A DNA stretch of 64,000 bases from Saccharopolyspora rosea (GTDB taxonomy: Bacteria > Actinomycetota > Actinomycetes > Mycobacteriales > Pseudonocardiaceae): NCBI RefSeq assembly GCF_025643595.1, contig NZ_CP102826.1, positions 744,001 through 808,000 of the forward strand, written 5' to 3'. This document shows positions 24,758 to 33,625 of the stretch, one piece after another. The number at the start of each line of letters is the position of its first letter. The stretch's first letter is position 1. Both the position numbers and the translations under genes were made by a program. A model generated the notes under the pieces. It was not told the origin of the DNA and did not search any database. It saw nothing but the letters and a program-made list of their open reading frames with translations.

Positions 24758-26220
24758 GGTTCCTCCAAGTTCCGGGTGGCCGCGGACCACAGCAGCACGC
24801 CCGCGTAGGAACGCCACGGGCTCCACTGCCGCGCGCGGGTGCGCAGCGCGGCCGGTTGGGTCGACAGTCCGAGTGCGGCGGCCCCGCGGCGCAGCGCCAG
24901 GTCGCCGTCGAGCAGCACGTCGGGAGATCCGAGCACCCGCATCGCGACGTAGTCCGCCGTCCACGGGCCGATCCCGGGGATGTTCACGAGTTCTTCGCGC
25001 AGTTCCGCCGCTTCCCGGCCGGGGTGCAGCCGCAGCCGCCCCTCGGCCACGGCCTCGCCGACCGCGCGCACCGTCTCCGCGCGGCGGCGCGGGCCGGCGA
25101 GCGCGTCGAGCACGCCCTCGGCGAGTGCTTCCGCGGTGGGGAAAAGCCTGGTCACGGTGCCGTCCGAGTGGGGGAGCGGGGTGCCGAGCGCGGCCGCGAG
25201 CCGTTCGGTCGTGCGGCGCGCCGCGGCGACGGAGATCTGCTGGCCGATCACCGCCCGCACCAGGATCTCCAACCCGTCGACGCTGCCCGGCACCCGCACC
25301 CCGGGGTTGCGGGCCACCTCGGGCGCCAGGACCGGGTCGGAGCCGAGCGTCTCGGCGACCGCGACCGGATCCGCGTCCAGGTCGAGCAGTCGGCGCACCC
25401 GCGCCACCGCGCTGCCGAGATCCCGCAGGTCCGTCAGGGCGAGCGTGCAGGCGACGTGGTCGCGCTGCGGGACCAGGCGCACCACGCCGGTGCCGTGCGG
25501 GAGCCGCAGCGCGCGGGCGTAGTGGGCGGGGCCCGCGTCCTCCACCCCCTCCAGCGCCCGCTCGCCGAGGAACCGCAGCAGCCCGCTGAGATCGCACGGC
25601 GCCCGGAACGGCAGGCGGAGCCGGATCGCGCCCGCCCCCGACGGCTCGTCCGCGCGGCGACGGGCGCGTCCGCGCAGCGCGGTCGGCGTCGTGGCGAACA
25701 CCTCCCGCACCGTGTCGTTGAACTGCCGGAGGCTGGAGAACCCGGCCGCGAACGCCACGTCGGTGAACGGCAGGTCGGTCGTCTCGATCAGGATCCGCGC
25801 CGAGTGGGCGCGGTGCGCCCGCGCCAGGCCGATCGGCCCCGCGCCGAGTTCGGCGGTCAGCACCCGCGTCAGGTGCCGGGGCGAGTAGCCGAGCTGCGCG
25901 GCCAACCCCTCCACACCACCGCGGTCCACCGCGCCGTCGGAGATGAGGCGCATCGCACGACCGGCCAGGTCGGCGCGCATGTTCCACTCCGGCGAGCCGG
26001 GCACCGCGTCCGGCAGGCACCGGCGGCACGCCCGGAACCCCGCCGCCTGCGCCGCGGCGGCCGTCGGGAAGAACAGGCTGTTGTCGCGCTTCGGCGTGCG
26101 CGCCGGGCACGACGGGCGGCAGTAGATCCCGGTCGTGCGCACGGCGTGCACGAAGCAGCCGTCGAAGCGCGCGTCGCGCGAGGCCACTGCCCGGTACGCC
26201 TCTTCCGTTCCCACCAACAC
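24754..26220 (-). CDS. Ada-AlkA fusion: methylphosphotriester sensor, AraC HTH and 3-methyladenine glycosylase II
   Basis: A 488-residue fusion. Residues 1-75 are the Ada zinc domain: Cys34, Cys38, Cys65 and Cys68 keep the E. coli Ada 38/42/69/72 spacing, and Cys34 would accept the methyl group from phosphotriesters. Residues 80-185 are an AraC-type helix-turn-helix (LAAQLGYSPRHLTRVL, then FAAGFSSLRQFN). The rest is AlkA: an N-terminal beta domain, then the HhH-GPD glycosylase (VNIPGIGPWTADYVAM and the DGD segment with the catalytic Asp). It senses damage, activates transcription and excises 3-methyladenine. The first GTG is listed; a GTG two codons on is better spaced from GAGGG. Confidence 0.93.
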   Translation of the reverse strand: MLVGTEEAYRAVASRDARFDGCFVHAVRTTGIYCRPSCPARTPKRDNSLFFPTAAAAQAAGFRACRRCLPDAVPGSPEWNMRADLAGRAMRLISDGAVDRGGVEGLAAQLGYSPRHLTRVLTAELGAGPIGLARAHRAHSARILIETTDLPFTDVAFAAGFSSLRQFNDTVREVFATTPTALRGRARRRADEPSGAGAIRLRLPFRAPCDLSGLLRFLGERALEGVEDAGPAHYARALRLPHGTGVVRLVPQRDHVACTLALTDLRDLGSAVARVRRLLDLDADPVAVAETLGSDPVLAPEVARNPGVRVPGSVDGLEILVRAVIGQQISVAAARRTTERLAAALGTPLPHSDGTVTRLFPTAEALAEGVLDALAGPRRRAETVRAVGEAVAEGRLRLHPGREAAELREELVNIPGIGPWTADYVAMRVLGSPDVLLDGDLALRRGAAALGLSTQPAALRTRARQWSPWRSYAGVLLWSAATRNLEEP

Positions 26221-26345
26221 GCCCTCGATGCTTCCAGCGGCAGCGGCCCGGGACTAGCGGAAATCGGACGTACTGGTGTGGCTCGCGCCGCGTCGCCCGC
26301 GACCGGGGCCGTTGGCGGTGCGGCCCGGCCCCTAGACTTCCGGGT

Positions 26346-27425
26346 GTGAGTCTCACCCTCGGAATCGTCGGGCTGCCCAACGTCGGCAAGTCCACCCTGT
26401 TCAACGCGCTGACCAGCAACGAGGCGCTCGCGGCGAACTACCCGTTCGCCACCATCGAGCCGAACGTGGGCGTGGTGCCGCTGCCGGACCAGCGGCTGGA
26501 CAAGCTCGCCGAGATGTTCGACTCCGCTCGGACGATGCCCGCCACCGTCTCGTTCGTCGACATCGCGGGCTTGGTCAAGGGCGCCTCCGAGGGGCAGGGG
26601 CTGGGCAACAAGTTCCTCGCCAACATCCGCGAGGCCGACGCGATCTGCCAGGTCATCCGCGTCTTCGACGACCCCGACGTGGTGCACGTCGACGGCCGGG
26701 TGGACCCGTCCAGCGACATCGAGACGATCAACACCGAGCTCGTCCTGGCCGACCTGCAGACGCTGGAGAAGGCGCTGCCCCGGCTGGAGAAGGAGGCGCG
26801 CACCCACAAGGACCGGCGCGCCACCCTGGAGGTCGTGCAGCAGGCCAAGGAGGTCCTGGACTCCGGCCGGACCCTGTTCGCGGCGGGCATGGGCCGCGAC
26901 ACCGCCGAACTGCGCGACCTCAACCTGCTGACCACCAAGCCGTTCCTGTACGTGTTCAACGCCGACGAGGGCGTGCTGGGCGACGAGACCCGGCAGAAGG
27001 AGCTGCGCGAGCTCGTCGCCCCCGGTGACGCGGTCTTCCTGGACGCCAAGGTCGAGGCCGAGCTGATGGAACTCGACGAGGAGTCCGCCCGGGAGCTCCT
27101 GGAGTCCATCGGGCAGCACGAACCCGGCCTGCACGCGCTGGCCCGCGCGGGTTTCCACACCCTCGGCCTCCAGACGTTCCTCACGGCCGGTCCGAAGGAG
27201 GCCCGCGCCTGGACGATCCGGCAGGGCTGGACCGCCCCGCAGGCCGCGGGGGTCATCCACACCGACTTCGAGCGCGGCTTCATCAAGGCCGAGATCGTCT
27301 CCTACGACGACCTGGTCGAAGCGGGGTCGATGGCCGCGGCCAAGTCCGCGGGCAAGGTCCGCATGGAGGGCAAGGACTACGTCATGGCCGACGGCGACGT
27401 CGTGGAGTTCCGCTTCAACGTGTGA
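26346..27425 (+). CDS. ychF: Ribosome-associated ATPase YchF (OLA1 family)
   Basis: A 359-residue P-loop protein of the Obg-like family that binds ribosomes and hydrolyses ATP. The P-loop is GLPNVGKSTLFNAL (9-22), the switch region has DIAGLVKGASEGQGLGNKFL, and the TGS-type C-terminus has TAPQAAGVIHTDFERGFIKAEIV. Length is canonical. The GTG start lies 7 nt after TAGACT, a leaderless arrangement. In mycobacteria, as I recall, this gene follows ispH and the DUF6542 gene directly, so the 19 kb between them here are accessory. Confidence 0.97.
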   Translation: MSLTLGIVGLPNVGKSTLFNALTSNEALAANYPFATIEPNVGVVPLPDQRLDKLAEMFDSARTMPATVSFVDIAGLVKGASEGQGLGNKFLANIREADAICQVIRVFDDPDVVHVDGRVDPSSDIETINTELVLADLQTLEKALPRLEKEARTHKDRRATLEVVQQAKEVLDSGRTLFAAGMGRDTAELRDLNLLTTKPFLYVFNADEGVLGDETRQKELRELVAPGDAVFLDAKVEAELMELDEESARELLESIGQHEPGLHALARAGFHTLGLQTFLTAGPKEARAWTIRQGWTAPQAAGVIHTDFERGFIKAEIVSYDDLVEAGSMAAAKSAGKVRMEGKDYVMADGDVVEFRFNV

Positions 27426-27610
27426 TCGGGCTCGCCCTCGGTCCACTCGCCGCCGACGCACTCCGAGCTCCGCTCGCCGGTGCGCGTGATGTCGCCGGCC
27501 ACGCGGTAGACCTCGGCCTGCCACCCGGCCGTGGCCCGATCGCGGTTGCCCGGGGGGCGCGCTCCGACGTCGGACGCCGCGTCGGAAGCCGTTGCGGCCG
27601 GGCCCGGAGC

Positions 27611-28033
27611 TCAGAGGTTTTCCTCGCGCCTCGGGCGTTCCAGGTAGGTGTGGTCGGCGGGAACGGTGAAGCCGTGGGCGCGGTAGAGGCCGTGGGCGTC
27701 CTCGGTGTGCAGCATCCAGCGGAAGTCGCGACCCGGGCCCTCGTCGACCATGGTGCGGACCAGGGCCTTGCCGACGCCGTGGCCGCGCGCCTCGGGGACC
27801 ACGAAGACGTCGGCGAGGTAGGCGGAGGCGACCCCGTCGGAGAACGCGCGGGCGAAGCCGATCATCCGGCCGGACGGCCTCGCGTACGCGCCGACGACGC
27901 GCCAGGCGCGGTCGATCTGGCGCTCCACGTGCTCGCGCCTGCGCCAGCGGCCCCAGTACGCCTGCGTGGACAGGAACTCCCACACCGCGTCGCGGTCGAT
28001 GCGAGAGGGCGAGTCGTCGGTCTCGAAATCCAT
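27611..28033 (-). CDS. GNAT-family N-acetyltransferase
   Basis: A 140-residue acetyltransferase. The acetyl-CoA site is visible as the beta4-alpha3 motif ADVFVVPEARGHGVGKALVRTMVDE. The preceding strand is MIGFARAFSDGVASAYLADV and the C-terminal part GLYRAHGF is also typical. The substrate is unknown. It has its own start 61 nt upstream of bioF on the same strand but lies downstream in transcription, so it may ride on the bioF transcript. Confidence 0.88.
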   Translation of the reverse strand: MDFETDDSPSRIDRDAVWEFLSTQAYWGRWRRREHVERQIDRAWRVVGAYARPSGRMIGFARAFSDGVASAYLADVFVVPEARGHGVGKALVRTMVDEGPGRDFRWMLHTEDAHGLYRAHGFTVPADHTYLERPRREENL

Positions 28034-28094
28034 GAAAACAGGCTAGTGACGCGCGCATCCCGATTTTCGCCGCGCGAGGCCCCACCGGGAGGTC

Positions 28095-29225
28095 TCACCG
28101 CACGGCGGCGATGACCTTGACGGCGCGGGTGACGTCCTGGTGCGTCAGGTCGGCGCGGGAGGTCAGGCGCAGCCGGGAGGACGAGTCCGGTACCGAGGGC
28201 GGTCTGAAGCAGCCCACGACGACCCCTTCGTCGCGGCACCGGGCCGCCCAGGCCACCGCGTGCTCCGGCGAGTCCGCGGGCAGCGACAGCACCGCACCGC
28301 CCGGTCGGCGCACCGGCAGGCCCGATGACGCCAGCCCGTCGTGCAGTGCCGAGGCGGTGTTCCGGACCGCCTCGGCGCGTTCCGGTTCGGCGCGCAGCAC
28401 GTCCAGCGCCGCCAGGGCGGCTCCGGCGCAGGACGGGGCGAGCCCGGTGTCGAAGATGAAGGTGCGGGCGGTCTGCGTCAGGTGCTGGATGACGCGGTGC
28501 GGGCCGAGGACCGCGCCGCCCTGCGAGCCCAGCGACTTCGACAGCGTCGCGGTCACCACCACGTCGGGCTCGTGGGCCAGGCCCGCGGCGTGCAGCGCAC
28601 CGGCGCCGCGCGGGCCCGTGGTGCCCAGCCCGTGCGCGTCGTCGACGAGCAGGGCCGCGCCGTGCTCCCGGCACGCCTGGTGCAGGGCGCGCAGCGGTGC
28701 GGTGTCGCCGTCGACGGAGAACACCGACTCCGTGACGACCAGGGCGGGCCCGTCGTGCCCGGACAGGACCTCGTGGACGGCCGCGACGTCCCGGTGCGGG
28801 ACGATCCGCACCTCGGCCCGCGACAGGCGGCAGCCGTCGATCAGCGAGGCGTGGTTGTGCCGGTCCGAGACGATGAGGGTGTCCGAGCCGGTCAGCGCGT
28901 TGGTCGCGGCCAGGTTCGCGGTGTAACCGGACGAGAAGACCAGCGCGGACTCGGCGCCGCAGAACCCGGCGAGCCGCTCCTCCAGATCCCGGTGCAGCTG
29001 GGTGGATCCGGTCACCAGCCGCGATCCGGTCGACCCCGTGCCCCACTCGCGAGCCGCGCGGACCGCCCCGCGCACGACCTGCGGATGACGGGTCAGACCG
29101 AGGTAGTCGTTGCCCGCCAGGTCCAGCGCGTCGTCGTCGGCGCGGCGCACCCGCGGGGTCCGGTGCAGCCCGGCGCGTCGGCGCTGCTCCAGCCGCCCGT
29201 CGATCCAGTCGAAGACCGTGGACAT
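28095..29225 (-). CDS. bioF: 8-amino-7-oxononanoate synthase
   Basis: A PLP enzyme that condenses pimeloyl-ACP/CoA with L-alanine in biotin synthesis. The 376-residue protein has NDYLGLTRHP near the start, GSTGSRLVTG, the aspartate in VDDAHGLGTTG and the PLP lysine in TLSKSLGSQGG. The start MSTVFDWIDGRL is preferred over an upstream alternative because it matches the usual N-terminus. The gene is divergent from bioA-bioD, and the shared intergenic region carries a BioQ-like half-palindrome. Confidence 0.93.
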   Translation of the reverse strand: MSTVFDWIDGRLEQRRRAGLHRTPRVRRADDDALDLAGNDYLGLTRHPQVVRGAVRAAREWGTGSTGSRLVTGSTQLHRDLEERLAGFCGAESALVFSSGYTANLAATNALTGSDTLIVSDRHNHASLIDGCRLSRAEVRIVPHRDVAAVHEVLSGHDGPALVVTESVFSVDGDTAPLRALHQACREHGAALLVDDAHGLGTTGPRGAGALHAAGLAHEPDVVVTATLSKSLGSQGGAVLGPHRVIQHLTQTARTFIFDTGLAPSCAGAALAALDVLRAEPERAEAVRNTASALHDGLASSGLPVRRPGGAVLSLPADSPEHAVAWAARCRDEGVVVGCFRPPSVPDSSSRLRLTSRADLTHQDVTRAVKVIAAVR

Positions 29226-29272
29226 GGTCGTCGACTCTGGCACGGTGCGTAGCGGGCCAGCACTGTCCGAAG

Positions 29273-29285
29273 TGAACAAGGTTGC
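29273..29285. promoter_or_regulatory. BioQ-like operator between bioF and bioA
   Basis: TGAACAAGGTTGC fits the TGAAC-N3-GTTnn layout recalled for the TetR-type biotin regulator BioQ of actinobacteria. It lies in the divergent bioF/bioA promoter region. The second half-site is imperfect. Confidence 0.45.
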
Positions 29286-29347
29286 CCGCGCGACGTTGTG
29301 CGTGGCGGGTCTGAAGTCCCCGCGACGGCCGCGGCCATGATCACCGC

Positions 29348-30607
29348 ATGGACGACGCGAGACGGCTGTTGGAACTGGACCGCGCGCACGTGTGGCACCC
29401 CTACGCGGGCGTGCCCGCGGACGCGGAACCGTTCCTGGTGGAATCCGCGAGCGGCGTGCGGCTGCGGGTCTCCGGCGTGGGCGACCTCGTGGACGGGATG
29501 TCCTCGTGGTGGGCGGCGATCCACGGCTACCGGCACCCGGTGCTCGACGCGGCCGTGCGGGACCAGCTCGACCGGATGAGCCACGTGATGTTCGGCGGGC
29601 TCACGCACGAACCCGCCGTGCGGCTGGTCCAGCGGCTCGTGGAGATCACCCCCGAGCCGTTGCGGCACGTCTTCCTCGCCGACTCCGGATCGGTGTCCGT
29701 CGAGGTCGCCATCAAGATGTGCCTGCAGTACTGGCGCGGGCGCGGCAGGCCGGAGAAGCGGCGGCTGATGACGTGGCGCGGCGGCTACCACGGCGACACC
29801 TGGCACCCGATGTCGGTGTGCGACCCCGAAGGCGGCATGCACCACCTGTGGTCGGGGGCGCTCGCCGAACAGGTCTTCGCCGCCGCGCCCCCGGACCGGT
29901 ACGAGCAGTCCTATGTGGACCACCTGGCGGACGTGCTGGGGCGGCACGCGCGGGAACTCGCCGCCGTGATCGTCGAACCCGTGGTGCAGGGAGCCGGCGG
30001 GATGCGCTTCCACAGCCCCGCCTACCTGCGGGCGCTGCGGGAGCTGTGCGACGCCCACGACGTGCTGCTGGTCTTCGACGAGATCGCCACCGGGTTCGGC
30101 CGCACCGGCGAGCTCTTCGCCGCCGACCACGCGGGGATCAGCCCCGACGTCATGTGCCTCGGCAAGGCCCTCACCGGTGGATACCTCACGATGGCCGCGA
30201 CGCTGTGCACCGGGCGGATCGCCGCCGGGATCCCGCTGCTGGCGCACGGACCGACGTTCATGGGCAACCCGCTGGCGTCCGCCGTGGCCAACGCGTCCCT
30301 GGACGTGCTGCTCGACCAGGACTGGCGGCGCGAGGTCGAGCGGATCGAGGACGGGCTCCGCCGCGGGCTCGAACCGGCGCGGGCGCTGCCCGGGGTGGCC
30401 GACGTCCGGGTGCTCGGCGCCATCGGCGTCGTCCAGCTCGACCGGGCCGTGGACACCGCGGCAGCCACCCGCGCGGCGGTGCGGCACGGCGTGTGGCTGC
30501 GGCCCTTCCGCGACCTGATCTACACCATGCCGCCGTACGTGACCAGCGATGACGACGTCGCGCGCATCGCGTCCGCCGCGGTGGCCGCGGCGGGGGGAGG
30601 GCACTGA
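29348..30607 (+). CDS. bioA: Adenosylmethionine--8-amino-7-oxononanoate aminotransferase
   Basis: A 419-residue class III PLP aminotransferase that converts KAPA to DAPA with SAM as amino donor. It has the BioA N-terminus [10 protein letters not shown], the residues [28 protein letters not shown], the PLP aspartate in [15 protein letters not shown] and lysine in [15 protein letters not shown]. The C-terminal [14 protein letters not shown] is also diagnostic. Its stop overlaps the bioD start (TGATG). Confidence 0.96.
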   Translation: MDDARRLLELDRAHVWHPYAGVPADAEPFLVESASGVRLRVSGVGDLVDGMSSWWAAIHGYRHPVLDAAVRDQLDRMSHVMFGGLTHEPAVRLVQRLVEITPEPLRHVFLADSGSVSVEVAIKMCLQYWRGRGRPEKRRLMTWRGGYHGDTWHPMSVCDPEGGMHHLWSGALAEQVFAAAPPDRYEQSYVDHLADVLGRHARELAAVIVEPVVQGAGGMRFHSPAYLRALRELCDAHDVLLVFDEIATGFGRTGELFAADHAGISPDVMCLGKALTGGYLTMAATLCTGRIAAGIPLLAHGPTFMGNPLASAVANASLDVLLDQDWRREVERIEDGLRRGLEPARALPGVADVRVLGAIGVVQLDRAVDTAAATRAAVRHGVWLRPFRDLIYTMPPYVTSDDDVARIASAAVAAAGGGH

Positions 30608-31305
30608 TGTCCGTCCTGTTCGTCACCGGTACCGGAACCGATGTCGGCAAGACCGTCGTCACCGCCGCCGTCGCCGCGGCGGCCGGAGGGTCGGTCGCCG
30701 TGCTCAAGGCGGCGCAGACCGGCGTCGCGGACGGCGAAGCCGGCGATGCCGACACCGTCGCGCGACTCGCGCGGGTCACCGCGCGGGATCTCGCGCGGTT
30801 CCCGGAGCCGCTGGCGCCCGCGACCGCCGCGCGACGCGCGGGTGCGCCGCCGGTGCGGCCGAAGGCCGTCGCCGACGCGGCGGCGGCGCTCGCCGAGGAG
30901 CACGACCTGGTGCTCGTCGAAGGAGCCGGCGGGTTGCTCGTCCGCTTCGACGACGAGGGCGGCACGCTCGCCGACGCCGCCGCCCAGCTGTCCGCGCCGG
31001 TGCTGGTCGTCGCGCATCCCGGCCTCGGCGCGCTCAACGCGGCCGCGCTGACCGCCGAGGCGTTGCGGGCGCGCGGACTGCGGTGCGCGGGCCTGGTCCT
31101 CGGCAGCTGGCCGGTGCGACCGGACCTGGCCATGCGGTGCAACGTCACCGACCTGCCGGAGGTCACCGGAGCTCCCCTGCTCGGGGCCCTGCCGGAAGGC
31201 GCCGGACGCGCCGATCCGGCGGCGTTCCGCGACATCGCGCGGGCCGGACTGGCCCCCGAACTGGGCGGGACGTTCGACGCTGACGAGTTCGCGCGCGGCC
31301 GGTAG
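30607..31305 (+). CDS. bioD: Dethiobiotin synthetase
   Basis: A 232-residue ATP-dependent ligase that closes the ureido ring of dethiobiotin. The P-loop is VTGTGTDVGKTVVTA, and the catalytic-site lysine appears in VLKAAQTG. LVEGAGGLLVRF and VVAHPGLGALN also follow the family. It is coupled to bioA by a one-base overlap. No bioB is in the window. Confidence 0.95.
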   Translation: MSVLFVTGTGTDVGKTVVTAAVAAAAGGSVAVLKAAQTGVADGEAGDADTVARLARVTARDLARFPEPLAPATAARRAGAPPVRPKAVADAAAALAEEHDLVLVEGAGGLLVRFDDEGGTLADAAAQLSAPVLVVAHPGLGALNAAALTAEALRARGLRCAGLVLGSWPVRPDLAMRCNVTDLPEVTGAPLLGALPEGAGRADPAAFRDIARAGLAPELGGTFDADEFARGR

Positions 31306-31308
31306 CGT
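31303..31308 (+). promoter_or_regulatory. -10-like TAGCGT, 7 nt before the DAAO-like gene
   Basis: TAGCGT overlaps the bioD stop codon and is followed after 7 nt by GTG (31316). It suggests a leaderless internal promoter, and it decides between three possible starts. Confidence 0.4.
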
Positions 31309-31315
31309 GATGCGG

Positions 31316-32293
31316 GTGAGCGCGTCCGGGAAGCCGGTGCTGGTCGTCGGTGCGGGAGTGGTCGGCCTGACCACCGGTGTCGTGCTGGCCGAGTCCGGCC
31401 GTCCGGTCCGGATCCGCACGGCCGACCGCCCGCGCGACACGACCTCGGCGGCGGCCGGGGCGATGTGGGGCCCGGCGCTGCTCCGCCCGGCCGACCGGGT
31501 GCTGCGGTGGGCCACCCGCTCGCACGCCGAGTTCACCGCGCTCGCCGAGGACCCGGAGTCGGGCGTGCACCTGGCCGCCGGGACGATGGCTTCCCGCGCG
31601 GTCCTCGGCGACGTGGTTCCACCGGAGGCCCGGCTGATCCCCGACCTGCGCCGGTGCACCCGGGACGAACTGCCCACCGGGTTCGCCGACGGCTACCGGG
31701 GCACCGTGCCGCTCATCGACATGCCCCGCTACCTGGACCACCTGGTCGACAGGTTCCGGGCGGCGGGCGGTGAGCTCCTGCTCAGCCCGGTTCCGATGCT
31801 GGCGGACGCGGTGGCCGAGTCGTCGATCGTGGTGAACTGCACGGGAGTCGGGGCGCACCTGTTCGGCGACCCGACCGTGCGCCCGGTGCGCGGACAGGCG
31901 CTCGTGGTGCGCAACCCGGGGATCGACGAGTACTTCGTCGAGCTGACCGCCTCGGACGAGTTCGCCGCGATCATGCCGCACGGCGACCGGGTGGTGCTCG
32001 GCGGCGTCGCCGTCGAGCACGACTGGAACGCGACCCCGTTGCGCGGCGTCGGGGCCGGAATCCGCCGCCGCTGCGCGGAGATCGACCCGCGGTTGGCCGA
32101 CGCCGAGGAAATCGGCGAACTCGTCGGCCTGCGCCCCGGCCGGGAGTCGGTGCGCGTCGAGGTGGAGCGGTACGAGGGTGCGCGGGTGGTGCACAACTAC
32201 GGGCACGGCGGCTCCGGGGTCGCCCTCTCGTGGGGCTGCGCCCGCGAAGCCGCCGAACTCGCGGTCGGCGCGGGGGAACGCACCGCCAGCTGA
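31316..32293 (+). CDS. FAD-dependent oxidoreductase, D-amino-acid oxidase family
   Basis: About 325 residues. The dinucleotide-binding motif VLVVGAGVVGLTTGVVLAE is at the N-terminus. Further DAAO signatures are TTSAAAGAMWGP, VVNCTGVGAHLFGD, VRPVRGQALVV and VHNYGHGGSGVALSWG at the end, with the Arg in GLRPGRESVRVE. It likely oxidises D-amino acids (or glycine-like substrates) to imino acids with release of peroxide. I take the GTG giving MSASGKPVLVVG because a TAGCGT hexamer sits 7 nt upstream; starts two and three codons earlier are possible. It lies 10 nt after bioD but has no evident biotin role. Confidence 0.88.
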   Translation: MSASGKPVLVVGAGVVGLTTGVVLAESGRPVRIRTADRPRDTTSAAAGAMWGPALLRPADRVLRWATRSHAEFTALAEDPESGVHLAAGTMASRAVLGDVVPPEARLIPDLRRCTRDELPTGFADGYRGTVPLIDMPRYLDHLVDRFRAAGGELLLSPVPMLADAVAESSIVVNCTGVGAHLFGDPTVRPVRGQALVVRNPGIDEYFVELTASDEFAAIMPHGDRVVLGGVAVEHDWNATPLRGVGAGIRRRCAEIDPRLADAEEIGELVGLRPGRESVRVEVERYEGARVVHNYGHGGSGVALSWGCAREAAELAVGAGERTAS

Positions 32294-32392
32294 TCGCGCC
32301 ACGGCTTTTCGCGAGCGGCGGCGGATTCCCCTTCGGCGGCGCCGCTTCCCCCTCCGGTGGGTACGCGCGCCGGTCGGGTTCGAGGACCGGCC

Positions 32393-32698
32393 CTAACCCC
32401 GGAGCTGTTCGACGACGCCGTCGATCTCCTGCGCCAGTGACGTGTCGTTCGCCGTGATGCCGCCCTGGGAGTGCGTGGTGCAGGCGAACGTCACCGCGTT
32501 GTAGCGGACGTCCATGTCCGGGTGGTGGTTCTCGCTCTCGGCGATCTCCGCTACCCGGTTCACGGCCTGGATGGCCTGCGGGAAGCCCGCGAACTCGACG
32601 GTGCGCACCAACCGCGCGCCCTCCTGCCGCCATTCCGGGAGGTGCTGCAACGCCTCGGAGACCTGGTTGTCGGTGAGAAGTTCGGTCATGACCGCCAT
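32393..32698 (-). CDS. Pterin-4a-carbinolamine dehydratase
   Basis: About 101 residues, the normal size. The family signature is clear: LPEWRQEGARLVRTVEF, then ENHHPDMDVRYNAVTFACTTHSQGGIT, with the catalytic His-His-Pro cluster, and ending DTSLAQEID. It dehydrates 4a-hydroxytetrahydropterin, recycling the cofactor of aromatic amino acid hydroxylases. A start three codons later is equally possible. It lies beside a decayed beta-lactamase-family gene. Confidence 0.93.
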   Translation of the reverse strand: MAVMTELLTDNQVSEALQHLPEWRQEGARLVRTVEFAGFPQAIQAVNRVAEIAESENHHPDMDVRYNAVTFACTTHSQGGITANDTSLAQEIDGVVEQLRG

Positions 32699-32730
32699 GG
32701 TGGCCGCTCGCCCCGGCTCGCGCGAGGCAG

Positions 32731-33401
32731 TCAGAGGCAGGCGTGCAGGGCGGTCAGCAGGCGCTGGGCGCGTCCGTCGTGGCCTTCGGCGCGCATCGTG
32801 CACGGGGTGTGGGAGAAGGCGACGCCCAGGCGCGGCCAGCAGCCGTGCACCGAGCCGCCCGCGCCGCTGTGCCCGAAACCGATCCGCCCCGGACCGCAGG
32901 TGCCGAGGTCGTCCTGCAATTCGGAGCCGAGGCCGAAGACCAGCGGACGTCCCGTTCCCGGGTCGGTGCCGCGGCTCTCCTCGCGGTGCACGCGTTCGAG
33001 TAGTCCGGGGCTCGTCGGCACCGGCCGGTGCGGTCGGAGTGCTCCGCGGGCGGCCCCAGCCACCCGTCGGCCGGGATCCGCTCGGTGATCTCGGCGCGCA
33101 CGTAGTCGGTGATGGACCGGCCGTCCACCTGGCGCACCAGCTCGGCGGCCAGCCACCCGGACGTCAGGGCGTGGTAGGCGACGCGGCTGCCGACCGGCCA
33201 CAGTGGAGCCTGCTCGGCGAGCAGCGCGGCCACCGCCGGGTGGTCCGCGGCCATCTCCCGGGACACCGCGCGCTGCGGGTACGGCAGCCCGGCCGCGTGC
33301 GGGAGCAACTGGCGCACCCGGGACAGCCCGATCGCCTCGGCGGACTTGGCGAAGTCGCGCTCGGCCACCGACAGCGTCGCGGCCCGCACCACCCGCATCA
33401 C
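32731..33401 (-). pseudogene. Beta-lactamase/esterase-family serine hydrolase, truncated and frameshifted
   Basis: One frame (from about 33401 to 33010) encodes RQLLPHAAGLPYPQ and SRVAYHALTSGWLAAELVRQV, typical of the class C beta-lactamase-like (EstB/PBP) family. The family's C-terminus, RPLVFGLGSELQDD and GFGHSGAGGSVHGCWP, lies in a different frame (about 33010 to 32731). The N-terminal part with the SxxK nucleophile is missing, and the middle looks shortened. So the gene has lost its 5' end, probably an internal piece and at least one frame. It abuts the promoter of the two-component system, where a rearrangement may have removed the front. Confidence 0.75.
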
Positions 33402-33537
33402 CCGGAGGTGCGGCGCCGCGCGTCCCGCCGACCGAGATCACGGCGGATCGGCGGCGCGACGTGGAACCGGTCACGTCGTCCAATTCGGACGGTCGAGGTG
33501 CGCCGCCGCGCCGTGTCCGGACGGCTCCGCGGCGTAG

Positions 33538-33584
33538 CTGAGATCGCGCTGAGAATGCGCTGTTCAGCTGAGAACCTCCTGAGA
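33538..33584. promoter_or_regulatory. Four CTGAGA repeats: response-regulator boxes before the two-component operon
   Basis: CTGAGA occurs at 33538, 33549, 33568 and 33579. These form two pairs with an 11-bp period, the pairs starting 30 bp apart. Tandem sites one helical turn apart are typical for OmpR/PhoB-family dimers. The same paired word precedes sigE at 63869-63885. Autoregulation is likely. Confidence 0.7.
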
Positions 33585-33625
33585 GGTCGTGGTCGCCGGG
33601 GTCGGGCCCCGGCATCCTGGAGGGC

